From the NCBI GenBank assembly GCA_036401755.1, contig DASWUD010000198.1, forward strand, positions 1-5,966: a stretch of 5,966 nucleotides of DNA. The letters run 5' to 3'. A program made the translations under genes and the position numbers. This DNA is from DASWUD01 sp036401755. GTDB taxonomy: Bacteria; Pseudomonadota; Gammaproteobacteria; Thiohalomonadales; Thiohalomonadaceae. A model generated the notes under the pieces. That model did no database searches. It was not told where the DNA came from and saw nothing but the letters and a program-made list of their open reading frames with translations. Shown here piece after piece: positions 1 through 5,927 of the stretch. Numbering within the stretch: the first letter of the stretch is position 1; every line of letters begins with the position of its first letter.

Positions 1-888
1 GTGATCGTGCGCCGTGCCGGCGATGTCATCCCCGAAGTGGCCGGCGTGGTGTTGTCGAAACGGCCGCCCCATGCCAGGAAGGTGCACTATCCCGCCAAGT
101 GCCCGGTGTGCGGCTCCGACGTGGAGCGTCTCGAAGATCAGGCCGCGGCGGTCTGTACCGGCGGCCTCTACTGCGCCGCACAGCGCAAGGAGGCGATCAA
201 ACACTTCGCCGGGCGCCGCGCCATGGATATCGACGGGCTAGGCGACAAGCTGGTGGAGCAGCTCGCCGATGAAGGGCTGATCCATGACGTGGGCGATCTC
301 TACCGCCTCACCCACGCACAACTTGCCGGGCTGGAGCGCATGGGCGACAAGTCGGCCGCCAATCTGCTCGCGGCGATTGAGAAGAGTCGCCACACCACCC
401 TGCCGCGTTTCCTCCTCGCCCTCGGCATCCCCGAAGTGGGCGAGGCCACCGCGCAAACCCTCGCGCGTCATTTCGGCGACCTCGACGCCATCATGGCGGT
501 CGATGAAACGGCCCTGCAACAGGTGCAGGATGTGGGGCCGGTAGTGGCGCAAAGCATCCACACCTTCTTCCAGCAACCGCACAACCGCGAAGTGATCGCC
601 AAACTGATCGCCGCCGGCATCTCCTGGCCGAAACAGGCGCGCACCATAGCGCATCAACCACTGGCCGGCAAAACCTTCGTCCTCACCGGTACCCTTGCCA
701 CCATGACCCGCGACGAAGCCAAAGCGAGACTCGAAGCCCTCGGTGCCAAGGTGAGCGGCAGTGTCTCGAAGAAGACCAGTTTCGTGGTCGCCGGTGAAGA
801 GGCCGGTTCCAAGCTCGACAAAGCAAACGATCTGGGTATCGAGGTACTCGACGAAGCAGCTTTCCTGGCCATGCTGGACTCGCTGTAG
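1..888 (+). CDS. ligA: NAD-dependent DNA ligase LigA, C-terminal part (5' truncated by window)
   Basis: LigA seals nicks in duplex DNA using NAD+ during replication and repair in the cytoplasm. The 295 visible residues start inside the OB-fold, in the family sequence VRRAGDVIPEV. A four-cysteine zinc finger follows at visible residues C34, C37, C52 and C58, with the same spacing as in E. coli LigA. Helix-hairpin-helix repeats span about 70-190 (LERMGDKSA, LGIPEVGEAT, VQDVGPVVA), and a BRCT domain spans about 221-295 (LAGKTFVLTG, SVSKKTSFVVAGEEAGSKLDKA). Matching the zinc finger to E. coli puts about 374 residues, including the adenylation domain and catalytic lysine, before the window. The GTG at position 1 is therefore an internal Val codon and not a start. 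The C-terminus is complete, ending in TAG. The reading frame is intact, and the gene has no functional link to the oxidase genes downstream. Confidence 0.97.
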   Translation: MIVRRAGDVIPEVAGVVLSKRPPHARKVHYPAKCPVCGSDVERLEDQAAAVCTGGLYCAAQRKEAIKHFAGRRAMDIDGLGDKLVEQLADEGLIHDVGDLYRLTHAQLAGLERMGDKSAANLLAAIEKSRHTTLPRFLLALGIPEVGEATAQTLARHFGDLDAIMAVDETALQQVQDVGPVVAQSIHTFFQQPHNREVIAKLIAAGISWPKQARTIAHQPLAGKTFVLTGTLATMTRDEAKARLEALGAKVSGSVSKKTSFVVAGEEAGSKLDKANDLGIEVLDEAAFLAMLDSL

Positions 889-913
889 CATTCTGCAAAT
901 CACTTCCGATGAC

Positions 914-943
914 ATGGGCTCCCACGGAGCCCGTATTCATTTG
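914..943 (+). terminator. Probable rho-independent terminator after ligA
   Basis: A perfect 7-bp stem, GGGCTCC (916-922) with GGAGCCC (926-932), closes a 3-base loop. A T-G wobble and an A-T pair (914-915 with 933-934) can extend it to 9 bp. A T-rich but interrupted tract (TTCATTTGT) follows at 936-943. It begins 26 bases after the ligA stop, which fits transcription ending there. The weak U-tract lowers certainty. Confidence 0.65.
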
Positions 944-1186
944 TACTGTCATGCTCTCCCTTTCGTCACCAAAGTTCACTTGCCGCTGCTTATAGATCTT
1001 TCCTAATTCCGCAAGCCTGGTTATGGATGTTTCTGGTAGACAATAAAAACATCAGTCAGAGTTTCGGCAATCATCAGGAAAATTTTGAAAGTTCATTCAC
1101 TGCCAATGATCCCTCCCTGGTGTGTTGACGATTTGCGTGGTTGCCGGCCTGATGGCTACAACGCAAAAAGTGGACTACTAATTTAG
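944..1186. other. Non-coding spacer between ligA and the repeat element
   Basis: No convincing gene is seen here on either strand. Base composition is clearly less GC-rich than the flanking genes, with AT-rich patches near 1031-1050 (ACAATAAAAAC) and 1077-1090 (GGAAAATTTTGAAAG, containing the 8-bp palindrome AAAATTTT). The stretch may hold the promoter of the cox operon, since a TTGACG at 1125-1130 resembles a -35 box, but no good -10 hexamer lies at the right distance. I see no tRNA, small RNA or protein-coding signature. Confidence 0.5.
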
Positions 1187-1326
1187 GGAACTCTGAACAT
1201 AGCTGCGCAGGCGATCTGCTGCGTTGCACGGTGTTCGCACCCTCGCCTATCTAACTGATATGTCTCGGGTGCTGTGCTCCGTGCGCCTTGCATCTCATCC
1301 TGCTCGCTCACTTATTCAGAGGTTCC
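1187..1326. mobile_element. MITE-like element, ~140 bp imperfect inverted repeat
   Basis: The ends are near-perfect inverted repeats: GGAACTCTGAA at 1187-1197 against TTCAGAGGTTCC at 1315-1326, which differ by one extra base. Further pairs nest inside symmetrically: GCACGG (1226-1231) with CCGTGC (1279-1284), GCACCC (1237-1242) with GGGTGC (1267-1272), and TATC (1248-1251) with GATA (1257-1260) around a 5-base centre. The spacings on the two sides match within 1-2 bases, so the whole unit can fold into one long interrupted hairpin. There is no transposase ORF inside. Size, terminal repeats and lack of coding capacity fit a miniature inverted-repeat transposable element or a REP-like dispersed repeat. 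No clear target-site duplication is visible (TTTAG before, TTGTC after). Copy number elsewhere in the genome, which would settle the identity, cannot be seen. Confidence 0.65.
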
Positions 1327-1382
1327 TTGTCACCAACAATCGATATCTCCTTCGCGCAAGAATCCCATGATGGTGCAGTGCC

Positions 1383-2516
1383 GTGGATGGAAAAGGTGTA
1401 ACGCTGGTGGGGCTGTGGGTCCCGGTTGTAGCGTCTGCGGCGCAGGAGGAGCCGTTCGGACTCAACATGCACTATGGGGTGACGGCGGCGGCCCATCAGG
1501 TCTATCAGCTGCACATGCTGGTGTTCTGGGTGTGCGCAGTGATCGGTGCTGGTGTCTTTGCCGTGATGAGCTGGTCGCTGCTGCGTCATCGGCGGAGCCG
1601 CGGCGCACAGGCGGCGCGATTCGCCGGTAACACCCGGCTGGAGATTGTCTGGACCGTCATCCCGGCGCTGATCCTGATCGCTATCGCCGTTCCTGCAACC
1701 TCGGTATTGCTCGCCATCAACGCCTTGCCCACGCCGGATCTCACCGTGGATGTGCATGGCTCACAATGGCGATGGCACTACAGCTACACCGGCCACGAGC
1801 TCGCCTTCTTCAGCAATCTGGACAGCGCCAGCCGTGAGGCCAGCCGGCTGGGAGCGACACGCTTTCCCAGCGATGTCTCCTACTACCTGCGCGATGTGGA
1901 TAACCCGCTGGTATTGCCGGTGGGCAAGCATGTGCGTCTGCGCCTCACCTCCGACGATGTCATCCACTCCTGGTGGGTGCCGGCCCTCGGGTTCAAGCGC
2001 GATGCGCTGCCGGGCTATGTCAACGAGGCGGATATCGTCATCGAGCGGCCGGGCCTCTATCGCGGCCAGTGCGCCGAGTTGTGCGGGGCCGGCCACGGCT
2101 TCATGCCGATCGTGGTGCAGGCGGTGAGCGCCGAGGAGTTTCAGAGCTGGCTGGCGCAGCGCAAACAGGCGCAGGCCGCGGAGCGCAGCGCCGCCGCTGC
2201 GCCATGGAGCATGGCGGTGGCGATGGCGGAGGGCAAGAAGGTGTTCGATTCGATCTGCGCGGCGTGTCATCAGGCCGATGGCAAGGGGATCCCCGGTGCC
2301 TTTCCGCCGCTCGATGGCAGTGCGGTGGTCAATGGCCCATTACAAGCGCATCTTCGCTTCGTGATCCACGGCAGTCCGCGCAATCCGGTAATGCGTCCCT
2401 TCGGCAAGGAGTTGGACGATCGCCAGCTGGCGGCGCTGCTCACCTACGAACGCAATGGCTGGAGCAACCATACCGGCGATCTGGTGACGCCGCAGCAGGT
2501 GGAGGCGGCGCGATGA
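1383..2516 (+). CDS. coxB: Cytochrome c oxidase subunit II with fused cytochrome c (caa3-type)
   Basis: Subunit II accepts electrons from cytochrome c and passes them to subunit I. As called from GTG 1383 it has 377 residues. A short signal-like hydrophobic stretch ends in ASAA (about 5-20), followed by mature sequence resembling the family (FGLNMHYGVT). Transmembrane helices lie at about 43-66 and 88-111, with the conserved NTRLEIVWTVIP before the second. The aromatic electron-entry patch is GSQWRWHYSY (126-135). The CuA ligands are all present: H195, C230, E232, C234, H238 and M241 (GQCAELCGAGHGFM). A cytochrome c domain at about 275-362 carries the heme site CAACH (292-296) and the probable axial Met in NPVMRPF (M337). 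This fusion defines the caa3 type. Its stop overlaps the coxA ATG as ATGA. The start is uncertain: no Shine-Dalgarno is visible, an in-frame TGA at 1368-1370 bars a longer ORF, and the n-region MDGK has only one basic residue. Confidence 0.95.
   Translation: MDGKGVTLVGLWVPVVASAAQEEPFGLNMHYGVTAAAHQVYQLHMLVFWVCAVIGAGVFAVMSWSLLRHRRSRGAQAARFAGNTRLEIVWTVIPALILIAIAVPATSVLLAINALPTPDLTVDVHGSQWRWHYSYTGHELAFFSNLDSASREASRLGATRFPSDVSYYLRDVDNPLVLPVGKHVRLRLTSDDVIHSWWVPALGFKRDALPGYVNEADIVIERPGLYRGQCAELCGAGHGFMPIVVQAVSAEEFQSWLAQRKQAQAAERSAAAAPWSMAVAMAEGKKVFDSICAACHQADGKGIPGAFPPLDGSAVVNGPLQAHLRFVIHGSPRNPVMRPFGKELDDRQLAALLTYERNGWSNHTGDLVTPQQVEAAR
2501..2505 (+). promoter_or_regulatory. Ribosome binding site for coxA
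   Basis: GGAGG lies 7 bases before the ATG at 2513, inside the last codons of coxB. It supports the start of coxA in the ATGA overlap and translational coupling to coxB. Confidence 0.8.
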
Positions 2517-4126
2517 GCGAGGCAACCATCATCCCCATCAAGGGGCGCAACAAGGCCGTGCGCGGCTGGCGGCGCTGGCTGTTCACCACCGACCACAAGG
2601 AGATCGGCACGCTCTACCTGCTGTTCAGCCTGAGCATGTTCTTTGCCGGCGGTATCCTCGCCATGCTGATCCGCGCCGAACTGTTCCAGCCCGGGCTGCA
2701 GCTGATGCAGCCGCTCTTCTACAACTCGCTGGTCACCATGCACGGCCTGACCATGATCTTCCTCGCCATCATGCCGGCGCTGGTGGGGCTGGCCAACTGG
2801 CAGATCCCGCTGATGATCGGTGCGCCCGACATGGCGCTGCCGCGCGTCAACAACTGGAGCTTCTGGCTGTTGCCGTTCGCCGCGCTGTTGCTGTGGAGCG
2901 GCTTTCTCATGCCGCAGGGCGCTCCCAACGCCGGCTGGACCTTCTATGCGCCGCTCTCCACCACCTACGGCCCGCCGTCGATCGACTTCATGATCTTCGC
3001 CATCCACATCATGGGCATCTCGTCGGTGATGGGGGCGATCAACATCATCGTCACCATCCTCAATCTGCGCGCGCCCGGCATGAAGCTCATCGACATGCCG
3101 CTGTTCGTCTGGACCTGGCTCATCACCGCCTTTCTGCTGGTGCTGGCGATGCCGGTGCTGGCTGGGGTGGCCACCATGGCACTGTTCGATCGTCACTTCG
3201 GCACCAGCTTCTTTGCCGCGGCCGGCGGCGGTGACCCGCTGCTGTTTCAGCATATCTTCTGGTTCTTCGGTCACCCCGAGGTCTACATCATGATCCTGCC
3301 GGCCTTCGGCGTGATCTCGGAGATCATCCCCACCTTCAGCCGCAAGCCGCTGTTCGGGCGCACCTCGATGATCTACGCGGTGAGTGCCATCGCCTTCATG
3401 TCGGTGATCGTCTGGGCGCACCACATGTTCGCGGTGGGGCTGCCGGTGACGGCGCAGCTCTTTTTCATGTACACCACCATGCTGATCGCCGTGCCCACTG
3501 GCATCAAGGTGTTCAACTGGACCGCCACGCTGTGGCGCGGCTCGCTCACCTTCGAGGCGCCGATGCTGTGGGCGCTCAGTTTCATCTTTCTCTTTACCGT
3601 CGGCGGCCTCTCCGGCCTGATGCTCGCCGACGTACCGGCCGACTACCAGTACCACGACACCTATTTTGTGGTGGCGCACATCCACTACGTGCTGGTCACC
3701 GGCTCGCTGTTCGGCATCATCGCCGCGGTCTACTACTGGCTGCCCAAGTGGACCGGTCACCGCTACAACGAACGCCTGGCGCAGTGGCACTTCTGGCTCT
3801 CGGCCATCTCGGTCAATCTCACCTTCTTCCCGATGCACTTCGCCGGGCTGGCGGGCATGCCGCGGCGCATACCCGACTACGCGCTGCAGTTCGCCGACTT
3901 CAACGCGATCTCCAGTATCGGCGGCATCGCCTTCGGACTGTCGCAGCTGCTGTTTCTCTGGCTGATCATCCAGACCCTGCGCGGCGGTGAGCCGGCGGGG
4001 GCGCGTCCCTGGGAGGGGGCGCATGGCCTGGAGTGGACGCTGCCCTCGCCATTGCCGCACCACACCTTCACCACGCCACCTTCGGCAGAGACGGTGCATG
4101 CCGAAGGACCGCACGCCCATGGCTAA
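2513..4126 (+). CDS. coxA: Cytochrome c oxidase subunit I, A1-type heme-copper oxidase
   Basis: This is the catalytic, 12-helix inner-membrane subunit that reduces O2 to water at heme a3/CuB and pumps protons. It is 537 residues, the usual length. Metal ligands are all visible: H77 and H391 for heme a, H389 for heme a3 (VVAHIHYV), and H254, H303 and H304 for CuB (GHPEVY, WAHHMF), with cross-linked Y258. D-channel residues are D106 (GAPDMALPR) and E256; the E in GHPEVY marks the A1 subfamily. The K-channel lysine is K332 (VPTGIKVFNW), and the Mg site includes H381 and D382 (YHDTYF). The segment HHMFAVGLPVTAQLFF resembles the Pseudomonas-type caa3 CoxA. The C-terminal tail is cytoplasmic and His-rich (ending GPHAHG). 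ATG 2513 is chosen for its GGAGG and the ATGA overlap with coxB. The open frame continues upstream to 1973, but that part merely overlaps coxB. The end overlaps coxC by 8 bp. Confidence 0.98.
   Translation: MSEATIIPIKGRNKAVRGWRRWLFTTDHKEIGTLYLLFSLSMFFAGGILAMLIRAELFQPGLQLMQPLFYNSLVTMHGLTMIFLAIMPALVGLANWQIPLMIGAPDMALPRVNNWSFWLLPFAALLLWSGFLMPQGAPNAGWTFYAPLSTTYGPPSIDFMIFAIHIMGISSVMGAINIIVTILNLRAPGMKLIDMPLFVWTWLITAFLLVLAMPVLAGVATMALFDRHFGTSFFAAAGGGDPLLFQHIFWFFGHPEVYIMILPAFGVISEIIPTFSRKPLFGRTSMIYAVSAIAFMSVIVWAHHMFAVGLPVTAQLFFMYTTMLIAVPTGIKVFNWTATLWRGSLTFEAPMLWALSFIFLFTVGGLSGLMLADVPADYQYHDTYFVVAHIHYVLVTGSLFGIIAAVYYWLPKWTGHRYNERLAQWHFWLSAISVNLTFFPMHFAGLAGMPRRIPDYALQFADFNAISSIGGIAFGLSQLLFLWLIIQTLRGGEPAGARPWEGAHGLEWTLPSPLPHHTFTTPPSAETVHAEGPHAHG
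4103..4108 (+). promoter_or_regulatory. Ribosome binding site for coxC
   Basis: GAAGGA lies 10 bases before ATG 4119, within the end of coxA. It favours ATG 4119 over the in-frame ATG 4098, which has only a poor purine stretch upstream. Confidence 0.6.
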
Positions 4127-4979
4127 CGGCCGCTATTTCGTCGCGCCGCCCAGCCCGTGGCCGGTGGTCACGGCGCTGGGGCTGGCGCTGCTGCTTGCCG
4201 GTTTTGGCCTGCTGCTGCACGGCGGCAGCCTGGTGCCATCAATCCTCGGGGCGATCGTGCTGCTGCTGGCGGTGCAGCGCTGGTTTGCGGCGGTGATCCG
4301 GGAAAACCAGGCGGGCCTCTACGACGCGCAGGTCAACCGCTCGTTCCGCCTCGGCATGGCGTGGTTCATCTTCTCCGAAGTGATGCTGTTCGGCGCGCTG
4401 TTCGGCGCGCTCTTCTATGTGCGTGAACTGGCGGTGCCGTGGCTGGGCGGGGAGGGGGCCAAAGGGGCGGCGCATCTGTTGTGGCCCCACTTCGTCAACC
4501 ACTGGCCGCTGCTGGAGATGCCGCGCAGCAGCGACTTCGATGTGCCGAACGCGGCGATGGGCCCGGTGGGCATCCCCGCTATCAATACCGCGGTGCTGTT
4601 GAGCAGTGCGCTCACCGTCACGCTGGCACACTGGGGACTGAAGCGCAAGGCACGCCGTGCGCTGGCGGGCTGGCTGCTCGTCACCATCCTGCTCGGCGTC
4701 ACCTTTGTGGTGCTGCAGCTGCACGAATATGCCCACGCCTATCGTGAGCTGGGGCTGACCCTGCACTCGGGGATCTACGGCTCGACCTTCTACCTGCTCA
4801 CCGGCTTTCACGGTCTGCACGTCTCGTTGGGCGTGATCATGCTGAGCGTGATCCTGGGGCGCGCCCTGAAAGGCCACTTCACCCCCACCGAACACTTCGG
4901 CTTCGAGGCGGTGTCGTGGTACTGGCACTTCGTCGATGTGATCTGGCTGGGGCTCTATCTGTTCGTCTACTGGTGGTAG
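4119..4979 (+). CDS. coxC: Cytochrome c oxidase subunit III
   Basis: Subunit III is a non-redox inner-membrane subunit that binds subunit I and stabilises the oxidase during turnover. The protein is 286 residues with about seven hydrophobic helices (roughly 13-35, 38-60, 79-101, 152-172, 182-202, 222-246 and 263-283). Family signatures include FIFSEVMLFGALFGALFY, with the conserved membrane glutamate E87, LHEYAHAYRELG (201-212), TGFHGLHVSLGV (228-239) and FEAVSWYWHFVDVIWL (262-277). ATG 4119 is preferred because it gives the usual N-terminus (MANGRYFVAP, like other CoxC) and has GAAGGA upstream; ATG 4098 would add seven residues. It overlaps coxA by 8 bp, so translation is probably coupled. 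Its last 13 bp overlap the 3' end of the convergent DUF2909-like gene. In many proteobacteria ctaG/cox11 separates coxA from coxC; here it does not. Confidence 0.97.
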   Translation: MANGRYFVAPPSPWPVVTALGLALLLAGFGLLLHGGSLVPSILGAIVLLLAVQRWFAAVIRENQAGLYDAQVNRSFRLGMAWFIFSEVMLFGALFGALFYVRELAVPWLGGEGAKGAAHLLWPHFVNHWPLLEMPRSSDFDVPNAAMGPVGIPAINTAVLLSSALTVTLAHWGLKRKARRALAGWLLVTILLGVTFVVLQLHEYAHAYRELGLTLHSGIYGSTFYLLTGFHGLHVSLGVIMLSVILGRALKGHFTPTEHFGFEAVSWYWHFVDVIWLGLYLFVYWW

Positions 4980-5209
4980 GCCGAGGGTGCCGGGATGCGC
5001 AGAAAAGCGGGCGCGTGGGGCTGCACCAGGCCGAGAGCGAAGGCGAGCAGCAGCAACAGGAACAGGCCGATGGAGAGCAGGACGCGCCAGGTGAGGGCAC
5101 GCACAGTGCGCCGGCTGGCGCTGCCGTCGCGTGTCAGAGTGAGTAGCGCAAAAGCGAGAGTGGCCACGATGGCGAGCAGGGCGAGGATGAGAAGGAGACG
5201 GAACAACAT
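4967..5209 (-). CDS. DUF2909-like twin transmembrane protein
   Basis: This is a small 80-residue membrane protein of unknown molecular function. It has two hydrophobic helices (about 3-25 and 43-63) joined by a short basic loop, TRDGSASRRTVRALTWR (26-42), and a short tail after VQPH. Two helices around an SRRTVRALTWR-type loop match the DUF2909 (twin transmembrane) proteins found beside cox operons of gammaproteobacteria, typically reversed between coxC and SURF1 as here. ATG 5209 is chosen because it starts exactly at the first helix (MLFRLLLILALL); a longer frame to 5353 would only add sequence antisense to surf1. No Shine-Dalgarno is visible. The gene lies entirely between two + strand genes: its 3' end overlaps coxC by 13 bp and its start codon shares CATG with the surf1 start. 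Context suggests a role in oxidase assembly or stability, which is inference. Confidence 0.85.
   Translation of the reverse strand: MLFRLLLILALLAIVATLAFALLTLTRDGSASRRTVRALTWRVLLSIGLFLLLLLAFALGLVQPHAPAFLRIPAPSAYHQ
5192..5197 (+). promoter_or_regulatory. Ribosome binding site for surf1
   Basis: AAGGAG lies 10 bases before ATG 5208. It fixes the surf1 start despite an open frame running back to 4995. The site sits inside the antisense twin-transmembrane gene, over its codons 5-6. Confidence 0.75.
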
Positions 5210-5927
5210 GACCAACAGTATAGGCAGGCGGCTGCGCTTTCGGCCTGCGCTGGCGCAGAGTATCGCCAGCGTCGTGCTGTTTTTGCTGTTGCTGTCGCTG
5301 GGGAACTGGCAACTGCACCGTGCCGGGGAGAAACAGGCGCTCTTTGCCGCCATTGATGCGGCGCTGCACGCCGCAGCCCAACCCGTCAGCGCGCTGCAGG
5401 CTTCGTCTCTGCCGCAACGCGCCTCTGCAGCGGGGCGTTACGAACAGCTTCCTTTCCTGCTGGACAACCGTGTGCGTAACGGACGCGCCGGTTACGAATT
5501 GTTGGCGCCGCTGCAGTTGGCCGATGGCCGTGCGGTGCTGGTGGTGTTGGGCTGGTTGCCGCAGGGTGAAGACCGCGCCCACCTCCCGTCCGTCACACTG
5601 CCCGCCGGCACGGTGCAGCTCGAAGGGTTGGCGCTGGCGCCAGCAGCGCCACCCTTCGCACTCTCCGAGCGCGAGGCCTTTGCCTCAGGCTGGCCCAAGG
5701 TGGTGCAGACCGCGGTGCCGGCACAATTGGCCCGCGTGCTCGGCCATTCACTGCTGCCGCTTGTGATCTATCCCGATGGTTCCGAGGCGGCCCTGCACGA
5801 GCTCGACGCACTGCACGCCTTCCCGCCGGCGCGCCATCGCGCCTATGCGGCGCAATGGTTTGTCATGGCCGGCGTGCTGTTGCTCCTCTATTTACGCCAC
5901 GGTCTGCGCCGCGGAGCTGCATCATGA
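5208..5927 (+). CDS. surf1: SURF1 family cytochrome oxidase assembly protein
   Basis: SURF1 (Shy1) is an inner-membrane assembly factor that helps deliver heme a to subunit I of aa3/caa3 oxidases. The product is 239 residues with one helix at each end (about 16-31 and 214-229) and a periplasmic domain between, as usual for the family. Visible signatures are LGNWQLHRAGEKQAL (31-45), the family LGxWQxxRxxxK motif; NGRAGYELLAPL (91-102); VVLGWLPQG (112-120), the counterpart of the usual VNRGWVP; and HRAYAAQWF (210-218), the HxxYAxQW motif before the last helix. ATG 5208 is preferred because of AAGGAG upstream and because the first helix then follows a short basic N-terminus (RRLRFR). It probably belongs to the coxBAC transcript, since no terminator is seen after coxC, although 228 bp occupied by an antisense gene lie between. 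Its stop overlaps the next ATG as ATGA. Confidence 0.93.
   Translation: MTNSIGRRLRFRPALAQSIASVVLFLLLLSLGNWQLHRAGEKQALFAAIDAALHAAAQPVSALQASSLPQRASAAGRYEQLPFLLDNRVRNGRAGYELLAPLQLADGRAVLVVLGWLPQGEDRAHLPSVTLPAGTVQLEGLALAPAAPPFALSEREAFASGWPKVVQTAVPAQLARVLGHSLLPLVIYPDGSEAALHELDALHAFPPARHRAYAAQWFVMAGVLLLLYLRHGLRRGAAS
5217..5222 (-). promoter_or_regulatory. Candidate -10 box for the DUF2909-like gene (possible leaderless mRNA)
   Basis: On the minus strand TATACT (5 of 6 bases of TATAAT) lies 7 bases before the ATG of the twin-transmembrane gene. That would put transcription start at or next to the A of the ATG. No -35 hexamer is recognisable 16-18 bases further upstream (around 5239-5246, GC-rich). 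A leaderless mRNA would explain the missing Shine-Dalgarno. A chance match inside surf1 codons remains possible. Confidence 0.3.

Noticed and set aside
238..915. 225-codon minus-strand frame opposite ligA
   Set aside because: It is antisense to conserved LigA helix-hairpin-helix and BRCT coding sequence, with no recognisable domain or start signal.
1125..1153. Sigma-70 promoter with TTGACG as -35
   Set aside because: The hexamer 17 bases downstream is CCTGAT, a poor -10, and no better match lies at 16-18 bases. It is too weak to annotate as a promoter.
1288..1316. Outward-facing promoter in the right end of the repeat element (TTGCAT then CTTATT)
   Set aside because: The -10 matches consensus at only 3 of 6 positions; such a match is expected by chance.
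1274..1630. 118-codon + strand frame at the start of coxB
   Set aside because: It overlaps coxB out of frame, and most of its translation is meaningless. Only its first part matters, as a possible true coxB N-terminus if the A-run is one base too long.
1973..2512. Upstream in-frame extension of coxA, suggesting a longer or fused protein
   Set aside because: The extension overlaps the conserved CuA and cytochrome c coding region of coxB in another frame and has no recognisable sequence. ATG 2513 has a strong GGAGG and gives the normal CoxA N-terminus.
2444..4120. 558-codon open frame on the minus strand opposite coxA
   Set aside because: It is antisense to a clearly conserved coxA. The translation is very rich in H, R, Q, D and E with no domain, as expected for the reverse of GC-rich membrane-protein codons.
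4995..5207. Upstream extension of surf1 in the same frame
   Set aside because: The extra residues are arginine- and serine-rich with no similarity to SURF1, and they are antisense to the twin-transmembrane gene. ATG 5208 has AAGGAG at a proper distance.
4239..5582. 447-codon open frame on the minus strand spanning coxC, the twin-transmembrane gene and surf1
   Set aside because: It crosses three recognised genes, has low-complexity charged and Q-rich composition, and shows no family motif. The real minus-strand gene at 4967-5209 is in another frame.
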